Shown here piece after piece: positions 21,930 through 33,227 of a DNA stretch of 64,000 bases; position 1 is the stretch's first letter, and each line of letters begins with the position of its first letter. Both the position numbers and the translations under genes were made by a program. The DNA is from Theropithecus gelada. Lineage: Eukaryota; Chordata; Mammalia; Primates; Cercopithecidae. The DNA is taken from contig NC_037689.1 in NCBI RefSeq assembly GCF_003255815.1, positions 24,849,154 through 24,913,153 on the forward strand, in the 5' to 3' direction. The notes below the pieces were generated by a model. That model had not been told where the DNA came from. It worked only from the letters and a program-made list of their open reading frames with translations, and searched no databases.

Positions 21930-22970
21930 TAGAGCAGGCAACAAATAACCACAGGCTGGGTGGGTTAACACAACAGGAATGTACTCTCCCAGTCCTTGGA
22001 GGCCAGGAGTCTCAAATCAGGGTGTGGGCAAAGCCATGCTCTCTCCGGAGGCTCTAGGGGAGGATCCCTCCTGCCTCTCCCAGCTCCTGGGGCTCCAGGC
22101 ATCCCTGGGCTTGTGGCCACATCACTGCAGTCTCTGCTTCCGTCTCCACGTGACCTTCTCCTCTGTGTCTGTGTCTCCTCTTCTGTCTCTTGGAAGGACA
22201 CCTGTCATTGAATTTAGGGCCCATCCTCATCTAGGATGATCTCATCTCAAGATACTTCTCCTAATTATATCTGCAAAGACTGTATTTCTAAATACAAGGC
22301 CCCATTTACAGGTTTGGAGGCATAGGACATGAACATGTTTGGGGTCACCATTCAATCCATTACAGTTGTATCCAGTTCCCTCTGGAGGCTCTAGATGACA
22401 GTCCTTCCTCCCTCTCCCAGCTCCTGGGGGCTTCAGGCATCCCTGGGCTTGTGGTCACATCACTCCAGTCTCTGCCTCCGTCTCCTCTTCTGTCTCTCAA
22501 AGGGACACAGGTCATTGGGTTTAGGGCTCACTCTACTCTAGGATGATCTCATTTTGAGATCCTCAACTTATTACAAAGACCCTATTTCCAAATAAGATCC
22601 CATTCGCAGGCTCTGGGCATTAGGATGTGGACAGATCTTTCCAGGGGCCACTATAGAGTTGTACCCAGTTCCCTCTGAAAGCTCTAGCGGAGGCTCCTTC
22701 CTGCCTCTCCCAGCTCCGGGGGCTCCAGGCGTCCCTGGGCTTGTGGCCACATCGCTCTAGTATCTTTCTCAGTCTCCATGTGGCCTTCTCCTCTGACTGT
22801 CTCCGTGTCTCTTCTCGTTATATGGACACTGGTAGATTTGGGGTCCATCCAGATAATCCACTATGATTTCATCCCAAGATCTTTGGCTTGATCACATCTG
22901 CAGATACCTTTTTGCCAAATAAGGTGACATTCTGAGGTTCTAGGGATTTGACCTAGACATTTCTCTTCCA
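21930..22970 (-). repeat. MLT1-type LTR tandem triplication, period about 293 bp
   Basis: An antisense MLT1-type LTR (21930-22372) is followed by two further partial units. Units 2 and 3 both start with 'gttgta.ccagttccctct' (22365 and 22658) and run through 'ctgcctctcccagctcc', 'catccctgggcttgtggyca', 'tctcctctgtgtctgtgtc' and a 'ccaaataaggtcccat' equivalent. The first ~100 bp of the LTR occur only in unit 1. Confidence 0.85.
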
Positions 22971-23217
22971 CTATTCTATGGTATGGAAAAGTGGAAAAAA
23001 GCAAATACTAAAACCTGTCAATAAGGACCTGTTTCCTCTCTGTGTAGAGCCTCTTCTGAAACTCCTGGTACGTTCTTGCATGTAAAATGCCTAGACCACG
23101 ATGAGGACTGGTGTAAGTGGTAGATACCATCTCTATAGCAACACATAAATTAGCATTCAGAAATGTAACTTTGCAGAGAGAAGAACCTTTCTCTGAGTTC
23201 CATTCATTAATTTATGG

Positions 23218-23419
23218 TTTTTTTTTTTCTTTTTGAGACAGGATTTATTTAGCTCTGCCACCCAGGCCAGAGTACACTGGCATGATCAGAGCTCATTGCA
23301 GCCTCAAATTCCTGGGCTCAAGTGATCCTCCCACCTCAGCGTCCCAAGTAGCTGGGATTACAGGTGTTCTCTGCCATGCCTAGCTACTTTTTAAATTTTT
23401 ACTAGTGACGAGGTCTCAT
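23218..23419 (-). mobile_element. Truncated antisense Alu, left arm of a fold-back
   Basis: It runs from the T-rich head through 'gagctcattgcagcctcaaa' to 'gacgaggtctcattat', where it stops about two-thirds through and joins a sense Alu with no spacer. Confidence 0.9.
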
Positions 23420-23421
23420 TA

Positions 23422-23700
23422 TATAATCCCAGCACTTCAGGAAATTGAGGCAGGAGGATCACTTCAGCTCAGGAATTCAAGACCAGCGTGGACAATGCAG
23501 TGAGACCTCCTCTCTACTAAAAATAATTTTAAAAAATTAGGCAGGCATAGTAGTGCATGTCCATAGTCCCAGCGACTCCAGAGGCTGAAGCAGGAGGATC
23601 AGTTGAGCCCAGGAGTTTCAGGCTGCAGTGAGCTTTGATCACGCCACTGCACTCCAGCCTGGTGACAGCAAACTCTGTCTCAAAAACAAAAACTAAAATA
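23422..23700 (+). mobile_element. Sense Alu lacking its first ~22 bp, right arm of a fold-back
   Basis: It starts at 'tataatcccagcacttcagg' and continues to 'ctctgtctcaaaaacaaaaa'. The missing 5' end and direct fusion to the preceding antisense Alu suggest a recombination or insertion junction. Confidence 0.9.
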
Positions 23701-23914
23701 ATGTAATTCAATGAAATAAATTTTAAAAACATGTGGACTTAGAGTCTATTTGTAATCCCCACCATTGGAGAATCATTTAGTACAGCAAAGCAGAAAGACC
23801 AGGAACGGGGACTTTCCAACGTTTCTACAGGACACTCTGAGGCAGGGGGCTGCGCTTCCTTGAATGCCGTATCTGTGGATAAAATCAGCACATCATCATT
23901 AGTACAGGACTGGT

Positions 23915-24234
23915 CTTTTTCTTTTCTTTATTTTTTATTTTTTTATTTTTTTGAGACCGAGTCTTGCTCTGTCACCCAGGCTGGAGTGCAGTGGTGTGAT
24001 CTCGGCTCACTGCAACCTCTGCCTCCCGGGTTCAAGCGATTCTCCTGCCTCAGCCTCCTGAGTAGCTGGGATTACAGGCGCCCGCCACTGTGCTTGGCTA
24101 ATTTTTGTATTTTTAGTAGAGACGGGGTTTCACCATGTTGGCCAGGCTGGTCTCGAACTCCTGACCTCAGGTGATCCGCCTGCCTCGGTCTTCTAAATTA
24201 CTGGGACTACAGGCGTGAGCCACCGCTCCCAGCC
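23915..24234 (-). mobile_element. AluS-type element
   Basis: Antisense Alu close to consensus with a TTTA-type head. 'agtac' on both sides (about 23901 and 24235) is a possible target duplication. Confidence 0.93.
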
Positions 24235-24239
24235 AGTAC

Positions 24240-25035
24240 CTGACTATTATTTGGAAAAGTGCATGGTAAAAGCTGGTTTTGGCAGAGAAAGCTGCATAAG
24301 AATCCCCCTTGAAGCTTGGAGGGATGTTACTGGGATCATTGCTTAAGCCACGGGAAACTGCTTAAAAAATTGGGAAATGGTTTGCATAATGTAAAAGGGA
24401 AGACACACTCAGAGGAGAAGTTAAAACAGCCGCGGTAGGTCAGCCTCTGTTGCAACTGGGGAAGACGGAGAACTTGGTTGTCAAAGTGTACGTTGAATTG
24501 AGTTTCGGAAGAACAGGTCACTGAAATTTATCAGCAAACTTGATTTAATGGAGATTTTCTTGTGCATTCGGGAGATTTTTTTTCTGGTATCCCACGCTGT
24601 TAGAAATTAATGTGTGAGGGCCCAGAATGAGCACAAGTGTTTTTGTAGGCAGAACCTCTGTGGCTCCATGCTGAAGACATCACGGCATGTATATTATTAT
24701 GTGGGCAATTAATGATGGAAACAGATTTTCTACTCCTATTTTCTTTTACTGATTCATTTGCAAAAGACATGTAATGTAGGCAGAATTCTCCAAAGGCATT
24801 TAATCACAGAAGTGACGGCTAAAAGAAGCCAACGATTCTGAAATGTCCTAATGGGATATTTGGCCGTTTAGGTGACTTCACTACCTTCTTGTGACAGAAT
24901 CTTTGGACAGAGAACATCACTCTCACTTCACATTCCATGAGTCCATTGTCATCTCCACATTATGCTAAGCCACTCATTAGTCACAAAACCAAGAATACAC
25001 TTCTGAAATATTTTCATTTCATGTAGCTCTAGTAA
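24240..25035. other. Unannotated non-coding DNA
   Basis: No gene or repeat recognised in about 800 bp. Confidence 0.3.
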
Positions 25036-25263
25036 ATTTTCTTTCTTCCTTCCTTCCTTCCTTCCTTCCTTCCTTCCTTCCTTCCTTCCTTTCTTCCTTT
25101 CTTCCTTCCTTCCTTCCTTCCTTCCTTCCTTCCTTCCTTCCTTCCTTTCTTTCTTCCTTCCTTCCTTCCTTCCTTCCTTTCTTCCTTCCTTCCTTCCTTC
25201 CTTCCTTCCTTCCTTCCTTCCTTCCTTTCTTTCTTTCTTCCTTTCTTCCTTCCTTCCTTTCTT

Positions 25264-25324
<61 letters not shown>

Positions 25325-25375
25325 CTCTCTCTCTTTCTCTCTCTCTCTCCTTCCTTCCTTCCTTCCTTCCTTCCT

Positions 25376-25439
<64 letters not shown>

Positions 25440-25588
25440 TCCTTCTTTCCTTCTTTCCTTCTTTCCTTCTTTCCTTCCTTCTTTCCTTCCTTCCTTCCTT
25501 CCTTCCTTCCTTCCTTCCTTCCTTCCTTCCTTCCTTCCTTCCTTCCTTCCTTCCTTCCTTTCCTTTCCTTTCCTTTCCTTTCCTTTCC
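25036..25588. repeat. 550-bp pyrimidine (CTTC/CTTT) microsatellite
   Basis: Blocks of (TTCC), (TTTC), (TC) and finally (TTTCC) run straight into the head of an antisense Alu. It has therefore probably grown from that Alu's A-tail. The 221-residue minus-strand frame over it is a Lys/Arg/Glu/Gly repeat artefact. Confidence 0.97.
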
Positions 25589-25861
25589 AGGATCTCGCTC
25601 TGCCACCCAGGCTACAATGCAGTGCTGCGATCTCAGCTCACTGCAGCCTCTGCCTCCCAGGTTCCAGCGATTCTCGTGCCTCATCCTTCTCAGCTAGAAT
25701 TATAGGCGCCCACCACCACACCTGGCTAATTTTTGTGTTTTTAGCAGAGACAGCATTTCCTCATGTTGCCCAGGCTGGCCTCGACCTCCTGAGCTCAAGT
25801 GATTCGCCCACCTCGGCCTCCGAAAGTTCTGAGATTACAGTGTGAGCCACCTTGCCTGGCC
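25589..25861 (-). mobile_element. Alu whose tail seeded the CT tract
   Basis: Antisense Alu from 'ggatctcgctctgccaccc' to 'caccttgcctggcc', of AluS/J divergence. Confidence 0.92.
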
Positions 25862-26157
25862 CTGAATTTTATTTCTACCATGCTACTCCAGAAATGTAGA
25901 CAAGGATGTAAAATCATGAATAGAATATAACCTAGCAATGCCCTTGTAAAGTGATTATATTTATATTACACAGAACATCCTACTAAACAATTGTATTACA
26001 TTGCAAGATGTAAAAGGAAAAAAAATAAGCCAATGTTACTCAAATATGTTCAAAGCCACACAGAAAAGCAAACCTGCGTTATTTCTTCTCTGGAAGCTCA
26101 AATGCCTGTTTCTGCCAAAAGTGTAATTTGAACAGAAAAAAAAAAAAAAAAAAAGTT
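25862..26157. other. Unannotated non-coding DNA
   Basis: No recognisable repeat or gene seen; it ends in a poly(A) run of about 19. Confidence 0.3.
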
Positions 26158-26438
26158 GGCCTGGTGCGGTGGCTCATACCTGTAATCCCAGCACTTTGGG
26201 AGGCTGAGGCAGGCAGATCACAAGGTCAGGAAATCAAGACCATCCTAGCTAATACAGTGAAACCCGTCTCTACTAAAAATCCAAAAGAAAATTAGCTGGG
26301 CATGGTAGCGGGCACCTGTAGTCCCAGCTACTCGGGAGGCTGAAGCAGGAGAATGGCGTGAACCTGGGAGCTGAGGTTGCAGTGAGCCGAGATCACGCCA
26401 CTGCACTCCAGCCTGGGCGACAGAGTGATATTCTGTCT

Positions 26439-26471
<33 letters not shown>
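26158..26471 (+). mobile_element. AluY/Sg-type element with long A-tail
   Basis: Sense Alu beginning 'ggcctggtgcggtggctcat' with a 31-bp A-tail. Preceded by A(n)gtt and followed by A(n)gttg, consistent with a target duplication of the A(n)GTT type. Confidence 0.93.
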
Positions 26472-26474
<3 letters not shown>

Positions 26475-27476
26475 GAGTGTGTTTCAGACATCTGTTGTTG
26501 GACTTTGGCAGTGGATGAGTGGAAAAAACACCACACAAGGTCAAGAACTTTTTAGGATCCTTGGTGAGAAAGTGATTCTGAATTTGTTTGCTATGGACGT
26601 TCAAAGACCCATTGACACACAAGCAAATGAGGTCGTGTTTGGAAGAGACACGTTTGCATTGACATGAAGATAGCAGAACAGTACAAGAGCAGAATGCGAT
26701 GACATTTAACAAAGTAAGATTTTTTTTTTTTTTTTATACATTCTAGAAAGTAACATTCTAAGTCAGCATGTTTCTTCAACTGGGTGATCAAATTCAGAGC
26801 CCAAGAATTTGCCCAACTTCCTTAGATATCCTCCTCTCTAAACGATGGTAAGGGTGACGTTATGAGATTCTTGAAAGGAAAGCCAGATTGCTTATCAAAG
26901 ACGGGTGCCCACTGAGCATTTCCAAGTGCTTTACTCTGAAATGGTCCAAGATGTGTTTCTGAGAAGGCTATTTTTATTGCCTTTGGTGACACATTATGTG
27001 ATGCAGATGTCGTTTCCATCAATCCATCTAGAAAGTCTATGCATAGGGTTATGTCTCACTTTCCCTATTGGTGACCTGGAGGAAGCATTGCATTTTTACA
27101 TACAATGATACACCCATGCTTGCCAACTTCCATTTGTCGTCTTTGAAGATGCCTGCCAGGACTTCTCCTTGGCTTTTCAAAACTCCCAAAGGGGAAGCAG
27201 GACATGCTTCCTGGTGGTTTCACTTGCATTGAATCTAGTCTCAAGTCTCTGGCATCTTCTGCACCCCAAGACTGTCTGGACCTGTGTCCTGGAGTTGCTG
27301 TAGGGGCTGGTGTCATCATCATAGTGAACTACAATGTGGGGAACTCCACTGGACCCAGAAAGGGTCCCCGAAGTGCATCCTTATGGCTGAGCACCTCCAG
27401 GGTTTGTAGAAGGAATGAGGAGAAGCAAACTGTGGAGCAAGACCCTGACATGAAGACACAGCTCAAATTTAGCCTC
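26472..27476. other. Unannotated non-coding DNA, 1 kb
   Basis: No gene or repeat recognised. A poly(T) run lies at 26720-26736. Frames of 65-91 codons lack any known motif. Confidence 0.3.
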
Positions 27477-27830
27477 TGATATGGTTTGGCTGTGTCTTTA
27501 CCAAAATCTCATCTTGAATTGTAGCTCCCACAATTCCCATGTGTTGTGGGAGGGACTCAGTGGGAGGTAATTGAGTCATGGGGGCGGGTCTTTCCTGTGC
27601 TAGTCTCATGGTAGTGAATGAGTCTCAGAGGATCTGGTGGTTTTATAAAGGGGAGTTTCCCTAGACAAGTTCTCTTGTCTGCCACCATGTGAGCCCTGGC
27701 TTTCATCTTCTGCCGTGATCGCAAGGCCTCCCCAGCCACATGAAACCGTGGTTCCACTAAACTTCTTTCTTTTGTTAATTGCCCAGTCTCAGGTATGTCT
27801 TTATCAGCAGTGTGAAAAGGGACTAATACA
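27477..27830 (+). mobile_element. THE1-type solo LTR
   Basis: It begins TGATATGGTTTGGCTGTGTC and ends GACTAATACA. The flanks gcctc (27472-27476) and acctc (27831-27835) form a 4-of-5 target duplication. Confidence 0.95.
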
Positions 27831-27835
27831 ACCTC

Positions 27836-28361
27836 TCTGATTTACCAGTGAACACTGGATGGGACCAGGATTCATGTCAGAGAATGTCCTGTGTATTTGA
27901 ATCAATGTGGATCCTCTCGCTCTTCTGACCCAGCTTGGTGTTTTAAATTTCTATCCTTAAAATCCTTTTCTTCCCACAAATATTTGCTGTTGCAAAGTTC
28001 AGCTTACTAGTGTATAGAGAATAAAACACATGGTGATGATAGCCTAAGCTGTACCATGCAACAGCAATGGAGACGGCTGTCCTCCCTCCCAACAGCTTAA
28101 TGCAAAGAAACTTCTGCTGTTGTAGAACTCTCTCTCTCTCTCTCTATTTTTTGCCTGATCCTTTGAAGTCAAGAGTTTTATTATCACTATTATGATTCCT
28201 TCTCCAGTCATCTGCAATCATAGCTTCAAGAACAAAATTCTTAGCCAACCTCAGAGTCCCTTCATTTGCATATTGCCCATGGTGGCAACAGGGGATTTTT
28301 GGTGGTTAGGGTACATATCTGTCTCAAATCCTAGATTCATGATCACAGCACCCCACAGGAT
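27836..28361. other. Unannotated non-coding DNA
   Basis: No family recognised. A short (CT)n run lies at 28123-28145. Confidence 0.3.
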
Positions 28362-28370
28362 GACCCACAG

Positions 28371-28672
28371 GTTTTTTGTTTGTTTGTTTTGAAACAGGAT
28401 CTTGCTCTGTTGCCCAGGCTGGAGTGCAGTGGCACGTTCACAGCTCACTACAGCCTCGACCTCCCAGGCTCGAGTGATCCTCCCACCTCAGCCCTCCAAG
28501 TAGCCAGGACTACAGGTACCTGGCACCACGTTGAGCTAATTTTTGTATTTTTATTAGAGACTGCCTTTTGCCATGTTGCCCAGACTGGTCTCAAACTCCT
28601 GGGCTCAAGTGATCCACCAGCCTCAGCCTCCCAAAATGCTGGGATTCTAGGCATGAGACACCGTGCCCCGCC
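28371..28672 (-). mobile_element. Alu (S/J age) with perfect 13-bp target duplication
   Basis: Antisense Alu. GACCCACAGGTTT occurs at 28362-28374 and 28674-28686. Confidence 0.95.
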
Positions 28673-28686
28673 AGACCCACAGGTTT

Positions 28687-29079
28687 GATTTAGCTTTTCA
28701 AGAGCAGTTTAAGAAGAAGTAAGACTCTTTCATTTTGATATTTTGCCATTTCTAGCATCAAGAAGGCTGTGTTCCTTGCAGAAGTGGCATGTCAGCTCTC
28801 CATGGGACAAATGGCATCTGGTGAGATGATAGGCAGCTGAGGTTATTGGTGTTATTTGCAAGGGATGGGTGCTGATGATTGCCATTACACTGGGTTTCCC
28901 TGATGCTCAGATAACTCTAAAGGAGACATGGGGTGAGGGCCATGAGTAGGGATGTGGGGAAACCCCATGGCTGGGATGCCAAGAGTCCCACCTGGGCTTA
29001 CGTCCACTTCAGAATGCACCATCTCATGGAAAGCAAGACATCCTCCACCTACACTTAGCATTTTCACTACCACACACCG
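28687..29079. other. Unannotated non-coding DNA
   Basis: No recognisable repeat or gene seen. Confidence 0.3.
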
Positions 29080-29561
29080 AGTTTCCCTTATCTGAGATGC
29101 CTGGGACCAGAAGCAGTGACAGATTTCAGATTTGTTCAGATTCTGGAATATTTGAATATGCATGAAATGTCTTGGGGATAAGACACAAGTATAAGCATAA
29201 AATTAATTTATGCTTTATATACACTTTATACACATAGTTTATTGTATAGCCTTTCATATACAATACTGTTATTTTTATTATTATCACCATTATACTTTTA
29301 GAATCAGGGTCTCGCTGTGTCACTGGAGCTGCAGTGCAGTGGTACAGTCACAGCTCACTCCAGCCTCAATCTCCTGGGCTCAAGTGATCCTCACAACTCA
29401 GCCTCCCCAGTAGCTGGGACTACAGGCACGTGTCACCATGCCTGGCTATTTTTTTTTTTCTAGAAATGGGCTCTTGTTATGTTGCCCAGGCACTCCAAAT
29501 GTTAAAGATTTTGAAACATTTTGGATTTTGGATTTTCACATGAGGAATGTCCACCTTGTAC
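29080..29561 (+). mobile_element. Tigger-family transposon interrupted by an Alu
   Basis: The left part (29080-29295) matches the family phrases 'cccttatctgagatgcctgg', 'ggaatatttgaatatgcatg' and 'atttatgctttatatacact'. After the Alu, the right end appears as 'gaaacattttggattttgga' with 'aatgtccaccttgta'. The inverted ends and internal text are those of a Tigger7-like element. No transposase frame survives. Confidence 0.75.
29296..29491 (-). mobile_element. Partial antisense Alu inside the Tigger
   Basis: It runs from 'ttttagaatcagggtctcgc' to 'gttatgttgcccagg'. The distal ~90 bp of the right-hand part are missing. Confidence 0.88.
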
Positions 29562-29623
29562 TGAGAAAGCCTTCATTTATTGGTAGGAGGGAGGAATCCA
29601 GGGAAATCTAAGGAAAGTATTCA

Positions 29624-30133
29624 TGTCAGAGGTGTTTGAACCAGGGCGACTCCATCTTGAACAGGGGCAGGGTAAAATGAGGCCGAGACCTACTGGGCTG
29701 CATTCCCAGGAGGTGAGACATTCGAAGTCACAGGATGGGATAGGAGGCTGACACAAGATACAGGTCTTGCTGATAAAACAGCATGTGGTAAAGAAGCCAG
29801 CCAAAAGTCACCAAATCCAAGATGGCAACAAAAACAACCTCTGGTCATTCTCACTGCTCATTATACTCTAATTATAATGCATTAGCATACTAAGAGACAC
29901 TTCCACCAGCACCACGACAATTTACAGATGCTATGGCAACATCTGGAAATTACCCTATATGGTCTAAAAGGGAGAGAAACCCTCAGTTCCGGGAATTGCC
30001 CATCCCTTTCCCGGAAAAATAATGAATATTCCACCCCTTGTTTAGCATATAATCAAGAAATAACTATAAGTATCCTTTGTCCAGCAGCCCAAGCTGCTGC
30101 TGTGCCTATGGAATAGCTATTCTTTACTTCTTT

Positions 30134-30185
<52 letters not shown>

Positions 30186-30595
30186 TTTTTGAGACAGAGT
30201 CTTGCTCTGTCACCCAGGCTGTAGTGCAGTGGCGTGATCTCGACTCACTGCAACCTCCGCCTCCTGGGTTTGAGCAATTCTTCTGCCTCAGCCTCCTGAG
30301 TACCTGGGATTACAGGCATGTACCACCATGCCCAGCTAATTTTTGTATTTTTAGTAGAGAGAGAGTTTCATCATGTGGGTCAGGCTGGTTTCGAACTCCT
30401 GACCTCTGGTGATGTGCCTGCCTTGGCCTCCGAAAGTGCTGGGATTACAGGCGTGAGCTACTGTGCCTGGCCACTCCTTTACTTTCTTAATAAACTTGCT
30501 TTCACTTTACTCTATAGATTCACCCTGAATTCTTTATTGCGCGAGGTCCAAGAACCCTCTCTTGGGATCTGGATGGGGACCGCTTTGTGGTAATA
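29624..30595 (+). mobile_element. ERV1-type solo LTR interrupted by an Alu
   Basis: It begins TGTCAGAGGTGTTTGAACC. A GC-lean U3, a polyadenylation region (cttaataaacttgctttcac) and an R/U5 end (gcgaggtccaagaaccctct; 'ggggaccgctttgtggtaat') follow. The layout is a gammaretrovirus-like LTR; I do not assign the subfamily. The antisense Alu at 30130-30472 splits it just upstream of the poly(A) signal. No internal viral genes are adjacent. Confidence 0.82.
30130..30472 (-). mobile_element. AluS with (TTTC)n tail, nested in an ERV LTR
   Basis: Antisense Alu headed by about 14 TTTC units (30131-30187). A diverged duplication of 'ctttactt' occurs on both sides. Confidence 0.93.
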
Positions 30596-31167
30596 CTCAG
30601 AACAGAAAATGAGTAATTATGGGGATCTCACTTCTGAAACCAAAGCAAGATAAGATGTGTGATTACTAATACCACACTTTCCTCTTAAACTATGTCCCAC
30701 ATCTGTGACAATATCTAAATTCTTAAAATAAGGCCCTAAAGGTTCTCCTCAATTACCTAGGAGTTCCCTGGAAAGTAGATAATTATGAAGTGCTCTAACC
30801 AAATAACTTTATAGAGAAGGAGCTTTGCTTATCAGCCATTCTTTTGTTTTTCTTGCTGGAGTCGTGTACTTACATGTACACGCACACATCAGCCCTATGT
30901 CAGCTCTGGGGAATGTTGTGTTTGGAATAAGCCAGCGAGTTTGTTGTGTTCCCATCATTTGTCCAGAGATGAGCAGGTGACCCAATCTAATCTATGTCTA
31001 AAGATTGAAGAGAGTCAACCTAGGACTGGAGGATGGGGAAACTGGGGGAATAAGGTGCAGGAGATTGTCATGGAAACCAACAAGAGTCCTGGCCTCAGTC
31101 CACACCTCTGGTTACTAATGTGGATTTGAATCCACTTCCATCCATGGATATGCAAATGAAAAGTTTG
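30596..31167. other. Unannotated non-coding DNA
   Basis: No recognisable repeat or gene seen. Confidence 0.3.
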
Positions 31168-31745
31168 TGAGACAGGCTTCAAGCAATTTAGAAAGTTCAT
31201 TTTGCCAAGGTTAAGGACGCGCCTGTGACACAGGCTCAGGAGATCCTGAGAATGTGTGCCCTAGGTGGTCGGGCTACAGCTTGGTTTTATACATTTTAGG
31301 GAGACATGAGAAATTCACCAATACATATCAGATGTCCATTGGTTCGGTCTAGAACGGCAGGACAACTTGAAATGAAGTGGGGGCTTCCAGGTCATAGGTA
31401 GATTTAAAGATTTTCCGATTGGCAATTGGTTGAAAGAATTATTATCAATAGAAAGGAATGTCTGGGTTATGATAAGGGGCTGTGGAGACCTAGGTTTTAT
31501 GATGCAGAGGAAGCCTCCAGATAGCAGGCTTCAGAGAATAAATTGTCAATGTTCCTTATTAGAGTCTGTTCTTTCAGTAATTCCAAAATGGAGGAGGGTA
31601 TCATGAGGCATGCCCAACTTCCCCTTCATGGCCTGAACACATTTTTCAGATTACGCCTGAAAAATGAAACGCCTTTGCCAAGAGGAAGAGTCCATTCAGA
31701 TGATGGGGGGTGGGGACTTAGAATTTTATTTTAAGGTTTGTGGAT
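31168..31745 (-). mobile_element. Probable ERV LTR, antisense, subfamily not assigned
   Basis: I recognise the phrases 'ttttgccaaggttaaggacg', 'cttggttttatacattttag', 'aaatggaggagggtatcatg' and 'catggcctgaacaca' as LTR-type repeat text usually seen in this order on the antisense strand. Ends and target duplication are not certain. Confidence 0.5.
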
Positions 31746-32269
31746 ACAATCATTCTATCTATGCATACAAAGAGGTATCTATGATACAAGAAGAACTCCC
31801 AATGGGCAGAGCATCATTGTGTAGACATTTGACTCTAGAATTCACTCTTCTTTTTGTGGATAAACGGGCTTCTTATACAATCTACTAAGCTTGGAAAGGT
31901 TCACCAAGAAATACAATGGGTTCTTCATAAAAGGCAAGAGTCAAATGCTAAGTTGATAGCTGTTTTTAATCATACAAAGAGCTGTGTTTAAATTGGATAA
32001 TGGGTGTGTAATAATGCAATCTCTTCTTTATGACTTGACATCACTATGAAATATGATCTCTGGCTAAAGCTCAGGATAATGTGGGAGAGAATTAAGTTGA
32101 GAAAACCAGTTTCTATCATAATGGACAACTGAGAAAAGTTTTTGGATTTCCATTACAGCAGATTTTTAAAAGACTCACTTAATGTTTTCTGCAGGATGGC
32201 TTAGCATTCCTAAATTCAGTTGAGTACCAGGTCATTATAAGGCTTTTCTGTTTATTTTTGTAACAATCT
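31746..32269. other. Unannotated AT-rich DNA
   Basis: No recognisable repeat or gene seen. Confidence 0.3.
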
Positions 32270-32440
32270 GTTTTCGGAGAACCTTCTCTGCCACAGACAT
32301 TTTGCTTGGTGCCAAGAATACAATGATCACATGGATGACACATTCACTCTCTTTATGGAGTTTACAGACACACTGCGAATAACGAAGTAGACAAAGAATT
32401 AATGTCAGTAAGAAGACTGACTCCAGAGAAAAGTGCTGAT
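32270..32440 (+). mobile_element. L2 3'-end fragment
   Basis: The order 'gcttggtgccaagaatacaa', 'gatgacacattcactctct', 'tatggagtttacagacacac' follows the L2 3' end (a 'ggcactg...gataca...gagcttaca' pattern). It is strongly diverged. Confidence 0.45.
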
Positions 32441-32660
32441 TCCTCAACTACCTAGGAAGAAGCAAATACAGATTCCTTTTGTTTGAAGATGTGTTTATAT
32501 TTGGAGATATTCAGGAAAACAGGAAGCCCTCAAAACAGTACATTTAAAGTCCACTAACATGGAAAGTCTACCATAAGCCAGTCAATAGCGTTTGTAATCT
32601 TCATTATATAATGCGCTGTTCTGCTTTCTTAACTAGACTTTTTTTGCTAAGTAGGATTTG

Positions 32661-33226
32661 TGTATTAGTCAGAGTTCTCCAGTGGGACAAATCTAATAGG
32701 ATCTATGTGTATATGAAAGGGAGTTTATGAGTGAGCATTGGCTCACACGATCACAAGGTGAGGCTCCACGATAGGCCATCTGCCAGTTGAGGAAGTAGGA
32801 AGCCAGTAGTGGCTCAGTCCAAGTCCCAAAGTCTCAAAAGTAGGGAAGCTGACAGTGCAGCCTTCAGTCTGTGGCCGAAGGCCTGAGACCACCTGGCAAG
32901 TCACTGGTGTAAGTCCAAGAGTCCAAAAGCTGAAGAACCTGGAGCCTGATGTCCAAGGGCAGGAAGCGTCCAGCACAGGAGAAAGATGAAGGCCAGAAGA
33001 CTCAGCAAGTCTGCTCCTTTCAGCTTCTTCTGCTTGCTTCGTTTTAGCCGTGCTGGCAGCTGATTGGATGGTGCCCACCCACACTGAGGGTGGGTCTTCC
33101 TCTCCCAGTCCACCGACTCAATGTCAGTCTCCTCTGGCAACACCCTCATAGACGCACCCAGAAACAATACTTTACCAGCTATCTAGGTGTCCTGCAATCC
33201 AATCAAGCTGACACCTAATATTCACA
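32661..33226 (-). mobile_element. MLT2A-type LTR (ERVL), antisense
   Basis: It begins TGTATTAGTCAGAGTTCTCC and ends in 'caagctgacacctaatattc'. In between are the family phrases 'gaaagggagtttatgagtg', 'tctcaaaagtagggaagctg', 'cagcacaggagaaagatga' and 'ggtgcccacccacactgagg'. It abuts copy A of the 33.2/40.1-kb duplication. Confidence 0.88.
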
Positions 33227-33227
33227 G

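Noticed and set aside
25019..25684. A 221-codon Lys/Arg/Glu/Gly-rich frame (-)
   Set aside because: Translation of the CTTC/CTTT microsatellite running into an Alu.
29624..30595. Possible complete endogenous retrovirus
   Set aside because: Only one LTR is present, with no gag, pol or env sequence in the following kilobases, so it is a solo LTR.
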